From Laguncularia racemosa (Eukaryota > Streptophyta > Magnoliopsida > Myrtales > Combretaceae): 64,000 nt of DNA. A program made the position numbers and the translations under genes. Location of the stretch: contig JBBMOL010000021.1 in NCBI GenBank assembly GCA_037954665.1, positions 3,286,001 through 3,350,000 of the forward strand, read 5' to 3'. Positions 10,376 to 21,748 of this stretch are shown here, in pieces (position 1 is the stretch's first letter; the number at the start of each line of letters is the position of its first letter). Below the pieces are notes generated by a model. The model was given only the letters and a program-made list of their open reading frames with translations. It was not told where the DNA came from and searched no databases.

Positions 10376-12900
10376 TTGGAGAAATTGGACGAAAAGGAGA
10401 TTAATGATGCATTTCCTGAGGAACACTTGTATGCTGCCACCCAGGTAAGTGAACTTGAATCTTCATGGTTTGCTGACGTAGAAAATTACTTGGTTGCTCA
10501 AACTCTCCCTAAAGAGCTTTCGGGTCAGCAAAAGAAGAAATTATTTGCTGAGTTGAAGTATTATATTTGGGAGGATCCCTATCTTTTCAAAATTTGTGCA
10601 GACCAAATTATAAGGAGATGTGTTTCTCACGCGGAAGGTTGGCAAATACTTAGCCATTATCACATCGGGCCAACGGGAGGTCATCATTGTTCAAATAGAA
10701 TCACTTACAAGGTTTTAAAATCAAGATTCTCCTGGCTTACTCTATTCAAAGATGCCCACAGGTATGTAAAATCATGCGATAAATGTTAGCGAATAGGTAA
10801 TATTTCCTAACGTGATGCAATGCCCTAAAATTACATTCTTGTTTGTGAAGTATTTAATGTCTAGGGTATTGATTTTATGGGGCCTTTCTCAAACTCAACA
10901 GAAAATAGATATATTCTAGTAGCCATAGACTATGTGTCAAAATGGGTAGAGGCTCAAGCCTTGCCCATGAATGACACTAGGGTAGTTACCAAATTCCTAA
11001 AAAAATTATTTTCCCGATTCGGTGGTCCTAAGGCAATCATAAGTGATAAGGGCACACATTTTTGCAATAAGAAATTTGAGAAAATACTTAAATGGAACGA
11101 CGTTGATCATAGGATAGCCACCCCCTATCACCCCCAAACTAGTGGTCAAGTGGAAGTTGCCAATAGGGATTTAAAGAGGATTTTGGGAAAAAAAATAGAG
11201 TACCATAGGAAGGATTGGTCGGATAGACTATATGATACCCTATGAGCCTGCAGGATAGCATACAAGACACTACTAAGCACTACCCCTTATAGACTTGTAT
11301 ATGGGAAAGCATGTCATTTGCCTGTTGAGATTGAACACAAAGCCTTTTGGGCGATTAAGCGTGTTAACTTTCACCTTAAGTCTGCAGGAATAAAACGAAA
11401 GTTTCAATTAGACAAACTTGAGGAATGGAGAGCAGTCACATATGAAAACTCACGGCTATATAAAGAATGGACCAAGTGACTTCATCATCAGTGAATCCAT
11501 TAAAGGAGGCCATTTTAGAAAGGAGACCATGTGATAGAGGACCATCTTAAGGTTCGGCTATTGAAGAGGACAAATGCAATCAAAGTGGAATTAAGGAACT
11601 TTATATATATATATATATATATTACCAGTTCTTGTCTCCATAGACAACGGGTCAGTAATTTTTTTTTTTTTAATCAAAATTGGGATTTGGGTGGTCCAAG
11701 AAATTGATCGTTTATTGCTAGGTCTCACAACTCAATTCTTGGGGTTTCACATCACCATGTTTTACTCTATAATTCTCACATGAGATTATGATGTGCCTAA
11801 TTCCACTTAGAAGCACAATTAAAAGACTCAAGGAAAGCAATCTCAAGTCAAAGTGAAAACCGAATCCACAAGGGCTAATTCATGTGAACCCTAATGAAGA
11901 TATGATGAAATCTAAATGTTCAAAGATATAATTGTAATACCACAATGATATTATCTTCTAACAACACTCTAATCTCATATAATCCACGAAAATAATCCAC
12001 AAATGACAAAGAAAACCTCAATTCCAAGAACTCCTTTCCAATAGTGAAGTACACGTTTTCAAGGGAATTCTTCAATAAAGATTCAAATTCAATTGCAAAG
12101 TACCTCAAACAAACACAATAATTCGTCAACAATAAGATGCATTTCTAACCAAGAACTATCTCAATTTAACCCTAGATATGACACACTAGAGAAGAAAAGA
12201 AATCACAACAAAATGAAATTGATATAACTCACAATTTCAAGATGTTGCACTCGCCACAATTTCAACTCTTGGGATTGAAATTGATAAGAGTTTAGATGAC
12301 AATTAGGAACCCTAATTCTCACGTGAAAAGAAGTGTTTGTTCTGCAAAATTAAGCCTCCTCAAACCCTCTCTTAAGCAAGTATTTATACTTGCTACTCCT
12401 AGGGTTAAAAAGTGCTCAAAATTACAAGTTTGCCACTTTTAAGGTAGCTAACCCTAAATGAAAATTACAAGAAAATAAAAGTGTCCCAAAACCAAAATAC
12501 AACCAAAATAGTTCATAAAAGAATAAATATATAAAAGAAATGGTCTTCAAGATGCCGGTCTTCTATAGGATCCATCGGCCCAACTCATCGCCGGTTCAGG
12601 TCGGTCTATGGATAACCTATAAGCTGAGTCTAAGGGAGTTTTTCCATTGCCCTATAAAATATGATAAGTGTACCTGTTGGAAAACGCAATACAAGAATAA
12701 TAGAAAAGAGGTTAATATATAAATAATTTCGGGGTCGATTTGCTCAAAATGGGCCCTCAACGCCAAGATTTGAAATCTTTCAGTTCTTGCCCTAATGATA
12801 GGTCTTGTCGGATTTTTATTCCTATCAGATTATTCTCGAGCAAGCTAAAATCTCAATGGTCTGGTCTGTTCATTGTCAAAGAAGTTTTTCCCTTGCTTTA
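10376..12900 (+). pseudogene. Element B integrase (broken and interrupted)
   Basis: The open stretch 10376-10789 ends in the zinc-binding HHCC region (IGPTGGHHCS, then VKSCDKC). The catalytic core occupies 10877-11245. It has Asp in VAIDYVSKWVEA (about 10925), Asp in IISDKGTHF (about 11037) and Glu in TSGQVEVANRDLKRIL (about 11140), the DD35E pattern. The C-terminal part continues in another frame to about 11535 (LEEWRAVTYENSRLYKE). The tail resumes only at about 12800-12900, in the phrase RLFSSKLKSQWSGLFIVKE. The gap between is an inserted sequence described separately. Integrase would join element DNA to the chromosome. Confidence 0.8.
11540..12800 (-). mobile_element. Inserted sequence inside element B integrase, LTR-like on minus strand
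   Basis: This stretch separates two halves of the integrase C-terminus and has no plus-strand coding sense. The bases GATAG occur at both putative joints (about 11532 and 12802), which could be a target duplication. On the minus strand it has a TATA-like AAGTATAAATACTTG (about 12379-12397). Downstream of that are GTGGCGAGT and GTGTGTCATATC-type blocks. The same blocks appear, in the same order and orientation, at 58590-58960. It also contains a (TA)n run at 11602-11622. I read it as a solo or truncated LTR of another family, but the exact ends are uncertain. Confidence 0.45.
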
Positions 12901-14222
12901 TTCTTTTCTTTTGTAGTTCCCCTTGTGATCACAACAACTACAGTGTATAATTCAGAATATTCTAAAAGGATTCTCATGAAATGAAGTTTGAAGAAAATTC
13001 CAGGAGAGTACTATTTTCTCGTTTTCTTATAGCTTTTTTCTTTTCATTGTTTTTATTGTCTTTTTATCTTTCATGAGATTAATTTGTACATTAGGGGCAA
13101 TGTACAACTATAAGTGTGGGGGAGTAATATTTTTATTAACTTGTAATTTAGAATAGCAACTATTTAGAATAACCACTTTGATAACAATTTTTTTTATGAT
13201 TCATCAATAATGTACTTATTACACCTTATTAGAGTTGAAAAGAAAAATCTATATAAAGTAGAGTTATATTTCGTTTAAGCCTTGATTTTAAACTTAGAAT
13301 TAGAACAATATCACTAATTAGGAATTAATCATCCATATTTTAAAATTTTACTTAGATATATACTCATCCCATAGAAATTTCTAGAGCACTATAACTTTTA
13401 GTAAGTAATCAGAAACTTATTTATTAATAATTCCCTAAAAAATCAATAAAGTTAGAGTATAAATAAATAAATTGAATTAAACAAAAGTTTAGCAATTGGC
13501 CTCATTAAGTCGAGTAAGTAAGCTTGCAGGATGCCTCTTTTTAATAGGCATAACATCTGTTGACTTGAGTAATGAACTCGGGATCATCAATTTAAAGCTC
13601 TTTAAAAAGGTCAAGAGAAAAGTCCGAGAAAGCTAAACACAATAAAACTAAAGTAGTAGATGGTTCAGAGGGATATCTTAAAACCTAATAGCCTAAAGTC
13701 ATCTAGCTTGAGATGTACTGACCGATGAAACTACTTAAAATAATAATAATAATAATAATAATAAATCCTCTAACAAAAACCAATACTAAGGGGATGATCA
13801 AGAGACGAGTAATTATGAATACGTTTACTTTAAATTATAATGCTTAATAAGATTGAAGAGGCGAGTGCATATATCTTAGTTAAGTGGTTAAAATATCGAT
13901 AATTTTCCTTTAATTAGTTGATGTTGGATTTGATTTAAAGTTTATAAATCTTTATTTAAATGATATGAGTAAACTATAACTTATATGGATTAACTCTTGA
14001 ACTCTGATACTTAATTAAGTATAGATAAAAAAAAAATGCGAGTGTTTCATTGTTTTTAAATTCTTGCTTTACAAGTTGATTTAAAACAATATTGAGATGA
14101 AAGAAATGAAATGATGAAGATCTTCCTTAAGTAATCCTTAGCTTAAATAAACATTTCTTGTCTTAAATTATGAATCAGTTAATTTGCTTGAGGACAAGCA
14201 AATGTTTAAGTGTGAGGCAATT
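12901..14222 (+). other. Non-coding 3' region of element B
   Basis: Between integrase and the 3' LTR I see no open frame. Two short signals typical of Athila-like elements bracket it: AAGTGTGGGGGAG (about 13115) and TTGCTTGAGGACAAGCAAA with a decayed polypurine tract AGTGTGAGGCAA just before TGATAG (about 14184-14220). An (AAT)n microsatellite lies at 13741-13763. If the ancestor had an env-like frame here, none remains recognisable. Confidence 0.6.
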
Positions 14223-15686
14223 TGATAGATGATTAATAGCATATATTTGTAAACAAGATTTTCAATAAATTCATTGAAATTATAAGAATTTTAAAGAAAT
14301 ATGCTAACTAATTGAACAATATTTTAATTTCAAGATGAATATATTCTTTAATCAATAAATGAAGAAAATGAGTCAAGCTTCACTTGATTCAAAGTTAAAA
14401 TAAAGAAATTTTGTGCATTTGAAGATCAATACAATCAAGCAACATGGTTATGTTGATTTTGAAGAAAAATCAGAAGGATACATGAGGAAACAACATGACC
14501 ATGTTAGTAGTCAGGTAACTTTCAAAGCAACAGAAGCCAAACATAACCATGTAACATGACCATGTTGAGTTAAGTGCAACACGACCTGGCAACATGACCT
14601 TGTTAGGGGTCATGTTGGCTGTATCTTCTCCAAATTTAGATGCGTTTGAAAGATTTAAGTTGAACACGACCGGAACATGACAGTGTTGAAGGGTCATGTT
14701 GAGTTCAACAACTAGGTAATATAAATACTAGATATAAAACCTAAACAAACAAAAAAGAAGAAGAAGAAGAAGAAGAAAGAGAAGAGAGAGAGTTTTGACA
14801 AAAAAGAAGGAGAGAGTTTTTAAGTAGACGAAGAAAAGAATTCTTTGAAGAAGCAAGAATATTGAAGATCAAATTGTACACTTTGGAAGTACAAGAATAG
14901 ATTTCTACAAGGGTTTTTCTTTCCATTATGAGTTATTTTGGTTTTATTGTCAGATTTTGCATCATAATGATAGCTTAAATTCTTCTAGTATCTAGATTTG
15001 TGGAATCCTAGAATTATTATGTAATTTTATTTCAATTATTATTTAATAAAGTCTTTATTATCTTAATTCAATTATGCATATTCTTAATTGTATGAATTTG
15101 ATATTTCTAGAGTATCAATTTTTAATTATTTATATTATATAAATAGATTAAGAAATCATTTATATAATTAGATCTAGCGTAATTGAAAAGAGTTGCATGC
15201 ACCCCTAAAGATAGGATGACATAAATCTTTTGAATTAGTATCAAACCTAATAATGGAATTCAAAGGTCAATAATGCAATTTTAGGGGTTTCAATTAAAGA
15301 GAGGTATCGATTAATCAACCTAAGATTAAAAATCAATAATCTTGAGAAAGATATTAATTTGATTACGAAATTCTTACGGTTAAGAAAATAAAAATTGGAA
15401 TTGGAATTAACTCTAATAAGTTATATATGATTCTAGAGGAAAACTAAATTTAGATATGTATCCTTACAATATTAATTCAAACTCTTTAGTATATCTACTT
15501 TCTTTCCATTATTTTAATAATTATTAGTTAAACAATTAGAGTTTCTTAGTTAATCAATACATTTTAATTTGACGATTAGATAATAAAGTCTTAGTTAGTA
15601 TTAGTAATTGTAGTTTTTATAGGATAGCATTTGTAATTAATTCACTATATTACATTAATCGATAAGTGCACTTGCCTATACTATTA
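14223..15686 (+). repeat. 3' LTR of element B
   Basis: It is the partner of 4878-6294, starting TGATAGATGATTAATAG and ending TACTATTA. It carries the same palindrome-like motif cluster (14445-14710), TATA-like block and a longer (GAA)n run (14755-14780). Differences from the 5' LTR are scattered substitutions and an extra segment at about 14913-14950. The sequence of element A resumes right after it. Confidence 0.9.
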
Positions 15687-17775
15687 AACTATAATAGAGG
15701 TCATGAGCTTTCTAGGATTAGCTAGCTATTACAAACATTTTGTAGAAAGGTTCTCTTGGCTAGCAACTCTCTTAGCCCAATTGACAAAGAAGAAAGCCAA
15801 ATTTGTGTGGAATGAAAATTGTGAAAATAGTTTTATAACACTAAAAGAGAAATTGGTGATAGCTCTCATTGATGCATCGACTCAAGGCTTAGGATGTGTG
15901 CTCATGTGGAATGGGAGAGTCATTGCATATGCCTCATGCTAGTTGAAACCTTATGAGAGGAATTACCCCACACTTGACCTAGAGTTAACAGTTGTGATCA
16001 TAGCATTAAAATTATGGAGACATTATCTATATGGTGAGAAGTGCAAAATTTTCATAAACCATAAAAGTTTGAAGTATTTATCCACACAGAAAGGCCTGAA
16101 CATGAGATAGAAAAGATAGTTGGAATAAATCAATGACTATAATATGGAGATTCATTACCACCCTAGGAAGGCTAATGTGGTAGCAAATGCTCCGAGTTGA
16201 AAGAAGAAAATTAACATAGCAGCTTTAATCACATCTTAGAGACAAATATTGGAAGATATGTGCAAGTTAGAATTAGAAATGATGACACAAGAAGTGGGAA
16301 ACAAGTTGGCTACACTTATTATTCAACCAATTATAACTCATCGAATTAAGACTACACAAATTAGAGATCCTGTAATCCAAAAGATCAAAAGCAAAATAGA
16401 ATAAGGTGAAGCCATTAAATTCAATGTAGATGTTAAAGGGGTAGTTAAATATGGCATGAGATTATGTGTTCCAGATGACATAGAATTAAAGAAGGAGATT
16501 ATTAAAGAAGGAGATTATGAAAGAATCCCATTATTCAGGATACATAGTATATCCCAGGAGCACTAAGATGTACAATGACCTAAAAAGTCATTATTGGTGG
16601 AGAAACATGAAATGACATATAGCTAAATTTGTATCTAGATGCCTAACATGCCAACAAATCAGGATTGAACACCAAAGGCCAACTAGTAAGTTACAACCAC
16701 TTCCGATACTTGAATGGAATTGGGAACATGTAACTATGGACTTCATAATAGCCTTCCCAAGAACTAAAGAGAAATATGATGTAATATAGATAGTCGTAGA
16801 TAGATTGACTAAGTCTGCCCATTTCCTACCAATTAAAGTGAATCATAAATTAGAAAAGCTTGCTCAACTTTACATTAAGGAGATTATCAAATTACATAAT
16901 GTGCTAGCCACTATAACTTCTGATAGGGATACTCGATTTGTGAATAGGTTTTAAACAAGTCTACATCAGGCTTTAGGTACTAATTTACAATTTAGTACTA
17001 GTTTCCACCCTCAAACAACAATTTAAATTCTTAAAGACCTATTACGAGCATGTGCCTTAGATTATAGGGGTAATTAGAGTGATCACCTACCCTTGATGGA
17101 ATTTGTGTATAACAACAACTATTAAGCTACTATTCAGATGGCTCCATATGAAGCCTTGTATGGCAGGAAATGCAGATCTCTCTTACACTAGAATGAAGTT
17201 AGTGAAAGATAAATAATGGGGCCAAAGATATTACAGGAAGTAGTAGACAAGGTAAGGGTGATAAGGCAATGGATTCTATTAGCTTAAAGTTGCCAAAAAA
17301 GTTATACAAATAAACAGTGACACCTTTTAGAATTTCAAGTTGAGAATAAGGTTTTGTTGAAGATATCTCTAACTAAAGGGGTAATCAAGTTTTTCTTGAG
17401 AGGAAAGTTGAATCCAAGATATGTGGGTCCATTCGTGATTTTGGAAAGAGTTGGTACTGTTGCTTACAAGTTAGCTTTACCATGAAGTCTGGATAGGCTA
17501 CATGATATATTTCATGTATCTATGTTGAGGAAATTTGTACTAAGCCAAGACCAAGTAATGGCTTTAGAACCTTTGAAGGTATAGCCAGATTTATCATCCA
17601 TTGAAAAACTTACAAAAATAGTTGACACCAAGGAGCAAGTATTAAGAAGGAGAGTAATTCCCTACGTCAAGGTGTAGTGGATGAATCAAACAGAATGGGA
17701 AGTAACATGGGAATTAGAATAAGATATGCGAAGGAAGCATCTAGAACTCTTTTCAAACCCAAGTAACTTTCGATG
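15687..17775 (+). pseudogene. Element A RNase H, integrase and chromodomain-like tail (broken)
   Basis: The frame resumes after element B with VMSFLGLASYYKHFVERFS, the connection block that directly follows the RT part ending at 4877. RNase H shows ALIDASTQGLGCVLM (about 15868). A zinc-binding integrase start is visible near 16530-16650 (HSGYIVYPRSTKMYNDL, then CLTCQQ). Core motifs follow at about 16740 (TMDFIIAFPRT), 16795 (IVVDRLTKSAHFLPI) and 16920 (TSDRDTRFVN). The tail at 17620-17760 has QVLRRRVIPYVKV and WEVTWELE, the chromodomain-like end of Tekay/Del integrases. Numerous stops and frameshifts make it inactive. In the pre-insertion gene this segment was continuous and in frame with 4100-4877. 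Confidence 0.85.
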
Positions 17776-17789
17776 ATGAAAGTTTTTAT

Positions 17790-17802
17790 AAAAAGGAGAG
17801 AA
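17790..17802 (+). other. Polypurine tract of element A
   Basis: AAAAAGGAGAGAA is a run of purines directly before TGTAAATACAC, the first bases of the 3' LTR, and is where plus-strand DNA synthesis would be primed. It fixes the 3' LTR start at 17803. Confidence 0.7.
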
Positions 17803-19066
17803 TGTAAATACACGATATATATAATTACTAAATAATTAATATAAAATAAGACTAAGGTTAAATAAATAAATAAGATAAAAGGATGGGGGTAGTTAAGTCT
17901 TTTCCAAGTAAGGATATATAAGCCTACTTAACCTAGTGTTTCCCTCCTTTTCCCTCATTTGCAAAGTTACAACCTAAGAAAAACTCTAGGGACCTATAGG
18001 CGACCTAAAGGATCACGACAAGATCGACCCCTTTCCATCTAGTAAAAATTCTAATCATTAATGTGTTTAGTTTTGATGATAAATTATGAATCTAAGATTT
18101 ATTAGTCATATATTAATAGAAATCGGAATAAGGAATGAGACAAATTGAGTGTAAGATCAAGCACTTAGAGGATTCCAATCACAAATCCAAATAGAGTAAG
18201 TGTACAAGATCTAAGTTATGCATTAGAATTAGTAAGTACGTTGATTAACTAGATTTAGAATACTAAGAATTAGGCTTAAGAACAAATTGGAGAAAGGGAA
18301 AAAGGGGATTCATGATGAACATTATTGTACACAGTTAGATACACACCCATGTAGAATCATGAGTGTGTATAGAAAGGTACATAGATGAAAGACATACCCA
18401 TGTACTTGGGCATATCAAATCACAAAAATTCACAAAAAGATACATGGCCAAATACACGACCATGTACCTAAGTGTACCGAAATGGCAATTTTACACAAAA
18501 AGATACACGGCCACTAGCACGGCCATGCTCCAACCCGTATTCCTCTACACGGTCTCTTACATGACCGTGTTATCTAGGAACACTGCCCATTTGATTCTAT
18601 TTTAATATATTTCAAGTCTAAATTACAAATTGAGTATAACAATACATTGGGGAAAGGAATTCTGTAATTAAGATATGAAATTCACCAATTAGTAAACCTA
18701 AATTAATTGCTGAATAGAACTAAGTTTAGTTCTTTATACTTGAACAGGTCTACATTATTTTCTTAGAAACGTAAGAGACTATAGTGTGAACACTTTTCCC
18801 GATACGTGTTTACCTTGTTCTATTGCTTGTAATTGTTAGTATAGCTTATTTAATAAATCTAAATATTATATGGGTAAATTGTATATATTGCTCATGCTTA
18901 GCTTAGCTTAGGGGCCCATACTGGTAGATCCCTAAGGGATACTATAATACATGAAATTTTTAATTATTTATTTAATTATGTAATATAGGTATCATCATAA
19001 AGAGCTAAGGACGAGGATGGAATTTTATCAAATTTTGAGGGGCAATTTGGACATTTCACATATAGA

Positions 19067-19075
19067 GTATAAATA
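19067..19075 (+). promoter_or_regulatory. Putative TATA box of solo LTR C
   Basis: GTATAAATA lies about 120 bases into the LTR, upstream of the palindromic motif cluster. This is the position expected for an LTR promoter. Activity cannot be judged from sequence. Confidence 0.4.
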
Positions 19076-20221
19076 CTCCAAGTTAACCTAGAGAACCTCC
19101 TTTGTCATTCTAGGCAGTGAAACAGAGCCCTAGAGGACAAACGCTCCATACGAGAAAACTTAAGTTGACGAGAGGAAAAGGGACGAATTAATTACAAGAA
19201 CTCGAGGTGAGGATCATTATACGAATTTAAAATTAGGATTTATAGAATTTGTAGTTATGAGTGTTGATTGTTCATGTAGAAAACGAGGTTGTGCAGGGAC
19301 GTACGAGAATGGAGAATCGATGATCCGAGAATTTCGACTTGTGGAATTGAAGTAAGTATGAAATTCTTTATAAGTTAGATGCAATTACATAATTTAGAGA
19401 CTTAGTTAAGCTTAAAGAATAAAGGGAATCAATTGTAGGAGAAATTGGAGTAGAGGAAATAGAGTTCATGGAGATTGCCAAGGGTAACACAACCTCTCAA
19501 CATAGTCGAGTTTCGATCGTGTTGAAATGGAAAAGTGCATCGAGAGATACACAGCCTCCCAACACGATCGTGTTTCGACCATGTTAAGTTAAGGGCAACA
19601 CGGCCTCCCAACATAGTCGTGTTTTTACCGTGTTAAGCAAGGGTAACACAACCTCGCAATATGGTTGTGTTTAAACTGTATTGAAATTAAGTTTTTCACC
19701 AAGAGATACACAACCCCTAACACGGTCGTGCTTCAACCCGTGTTAAGCAACACGGTCCCTAACATGACCGTGTTGAATAAAGTATAACATAATTATATAT
19801 TTATTTAACTTCAATTTAAACTAATTTCCACACAACCTAGATAACTAGTAGGGCCTTAGAGAAATTAAATGAATAGGATTAAGGAAAATTAATAATGATA
19901 TTGATCTTAGATTGAATACTAAGAAGAGCATGTTAATGTGTATAGATTTCAACTTAGCTTAAATCCAAGACTGGAAAGTGCTTAAGGTTAGGATTCAAGG
20001 TACGTGTAACTTGCATGTTGATTGTGCTTATTTAAGTTAGTTTATGTATGGAACTTGTGTTAATTGATGAATTGGCTTAAGTGGTTAAGTGATATGTTGT
20101 ATGTGCTTGGCTCGACCTATGGTCCCATAGTGGAAAATCCCTAGGAAGCACCCCAATGATCCTTATGTGACGTTGTCCCTAGTAGAGTCATGCTTGGAAA
20201 TGATCTGGGTTGAATGTGATT

Positions 20222-20450
20222 AAGTGGTTAAGTGTACATGGGTGTGGGGCCCGTAGTGACAGTTCCCATCACCAAGTTTAAGTGGTTAAGTAGGCATGAG
20301 TGTAGGGCTCGTAGTGGCAGTTCCTATCACCAAGTTTAAGTTTTAAGTATACATGGGTGTAGAGACCGTAGTGGCAATTCCCATCACCAAATTTAATAAT
20401 TAAGGGATCATGGGTGTAGGGCCTATAGTAACGGTTCTCATCACCAAGTC
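20222..20450 (+). repeat. Four direct repeats of about 57 bases in solo LTR C
   Basis: Each unit contains a variant of CATGGGTGTAGGGC, CGTAGTGGCAGTTCC and CATCACCAAGT. The units start near 20222, 20281, 20339 and 20397 and have diverged from each other. Single-copy relatives of the unit are seen in the solo LTR at 27641-29384 (about 28695-28745) and, inverted, in the block at 33446-35350 (about 33920-33960). The array therefore looks like a local expansion of an ancestral LTR segment. Confidence 0.8.
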
Positions 20451-21748
20451 ATGCTCCAATGTGTTAAGTGTGTTAAGGGGATCATAAGTATCATCTTGTT
20501 TGCTTGTGGACATAAATTATATTATGAAATGGTTGTCTGTGTTTAAGTTCTACATGATATGTGTGACATTTGTTTATGTTTGTTCATGCATATGTGTTTG
20601 TGTTATACGTACTCGGCATTAGCTCACCCTTCAAGGAATCATTTTTAGATTCAGGTGTCAAGGGAGATGAGAACTTAGAAGATAGCTTAGGTTTGAATGA
20701 ACCACAGAGAGAGGAAAAAGAAAAGTACCATTATTATTAAGTGATTAAGTTTTAGAAAATTATGATGTTTAACTGTAATAGATAGTATCTTTTGAAATTG
20801 TCATTTTTGGTGTTTAAAGACTTCCGCTGCTTTAGATAATTGATAGAGTTTAAGTTATCATTGGAATTTGAGGATATATGAAATGTTTTATTATAGGAGT
20901 TACAGGTTAGAATATATCAGAGTTGTTTCAGAGTCTTAATGTATTCTTGTGAGATAAGGACACGTGGCAAGTAGTAGCATAGCCTAGGTTTCGAGGTGTT
21001 ACAGATACCCCAATGATCAATATGCCGCGTTGTCTCTAGTGGAGCTCTATATCAAAATGATCTAAGATAGATTAAGATTAGATGAGGTCCACAATAGCAA
21101 TTCTCATTCTAGGATTATATTATGTAAATACTATATGTGTAACGGGGTCATGAGTACTCTTGTGTTGGGTGTGAATTTAATGATTACAAATAATCTAATG
21201 AGTTAATGTTACTATTGCATATATGTATGTGATAATGTTGTTGTGTAACACATGCATGTCTGTGTGGTTCTCACGTACTGAGCATAGGCTCATTCCTTTT
21301 TATTTTTTAGTTCCAAGTGAAAATAATAAACATGTAGATTATGATGAGAATGGGAACTTAGTGGGACATTATATGGATGAATATGAAAGAGAGCACTACT
21401 ATTACGTCGATGAAGAATAATAAAAAAATCATTAATGAATCTCTTATAGAACTTTAGGTTATTGATTCGAGGATATGGAGATAATCATTAGACTTTTTAC
21501 TAGGTTAATTATTATATATTGATAGACGTATTCCTGGATTTTTGGATTAAGATTGCATGTAATTGAATTAAGTAATAATAATTGAAATGATTCACCTGAG
21601 AGTCATTTATTTTTTTTATTGAAACAATATTAGTATAAATATAAATTAGAGATAAACATATTTAAATTTGTATGGAAATCTAGAGTTTTAACATATCGCT
21701 ATACAATAGTAAGACGTGGTTATAATGTTTTAGTTTTAGGGCATTATA

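Larger units (their letters stand above)
4878..15686 (+). mobile_element. Element B: Athila-like Ty3/gypsy retrotransposon nested in element A
   Basis: Two closely similar LTRs (4878-6294 and 14223-15686), both starting TGATAGATG, bound a unit of about 10.8 kb. A tRNA-Asp-type primer site, gag-protease, RT-RNaseH and integrase lie between them in that order, all on the plus strand. The flanks AATTA (4873-4877) and AACTA (15687-15691) fit a five-base target duplication with one later change. The tRNA-Asp primer site, the protease motif, the FMDDFSFFG box and the motif TTGCTTGAGGACAAGCAAA before the 3' LTR all fit the Athila lineage. No env-like gene was recognised after integrase. Stops and frameshifts in every region make it non-autonomous. 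Confidence 0.9.
18943..21003 (+). mobile_element. Solo LTR C of a Tekay-like element inside the element A 3' LTR
   Basis: A 2061-base unit starts TATAATACATG (probably from an original TG start) and ends GTGTTACA. It is flanked by exact five-base repeats GATAC (18938-18942 and 21004-21008). No primer site or coding sequence is attached, which is the signature of a solo LTR left by recombination between two LTRs. It contains a TATA-like GTATAAATA at about 19067 and five or more palindrome-like AACACGGTCGTGTT motifs at 19475-19790. It also has the direct repeats described at 20222-20450. Its start and end resemble those of element A, so it is a related but distinct family. Confidence 0.85.
617..21748 (+). 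mobile_element. Element A: Tekay/Del-like Ty3/gypsy chromovirus with nested insertions
   Basis: This is a degenerate LTR retrotransposon read on the plus strand in the order LTR, initiator-Met primer site, gag, protease, RT, RNase H, integrase, chromodomain-like tail, polypurine tract, LTR. The RT-RNaseH-integrase order makes it Ty3/gypsy. The initiator-Met type primer site, long LTRs and chromodomain-like C-terminus fit the Tekay/Del clade of plant chromoviruses. It is interrupted by element B (4878-15686) and, in its 3' LTR, by solo LTR C (18943-21003). The two LTRs differ in many point changes and indels, so the insertion is old. It sits inside a minus-strand kelch F-box pseudogene whose halves flank it. 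Confidence 0.85.
17803..21748 (+). repeat. 3' LTR of element A, interrupted by a solo LTR
   Basis: It starts TGTAAATACAC after the polypurine tract and ends GCATTATA, corresponding to the TGTTACA end of the 5' LTR. It has a TATA-like GATATATAAG at about 17913. From 17968 on it aligns with 617-2037, apart from 18790-21168. That stretch holds solo LTR C plus about 310 bases of LTR sequence missing from the 5' copy. Without C it is about 1.88 kb. Palindrome-like ACACGGCC and GACCGTGTT motifs cluster at 18320-18580. Confidence 0.85.

Noticed and set aside
20222..20450. Regular repeat array considered as CRISPR-like
   Set aside because: The units are diverged direct repeats without unique spacers, inside a plant LTR. 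There are no cas genes and the setting is nuclear plant DNA.
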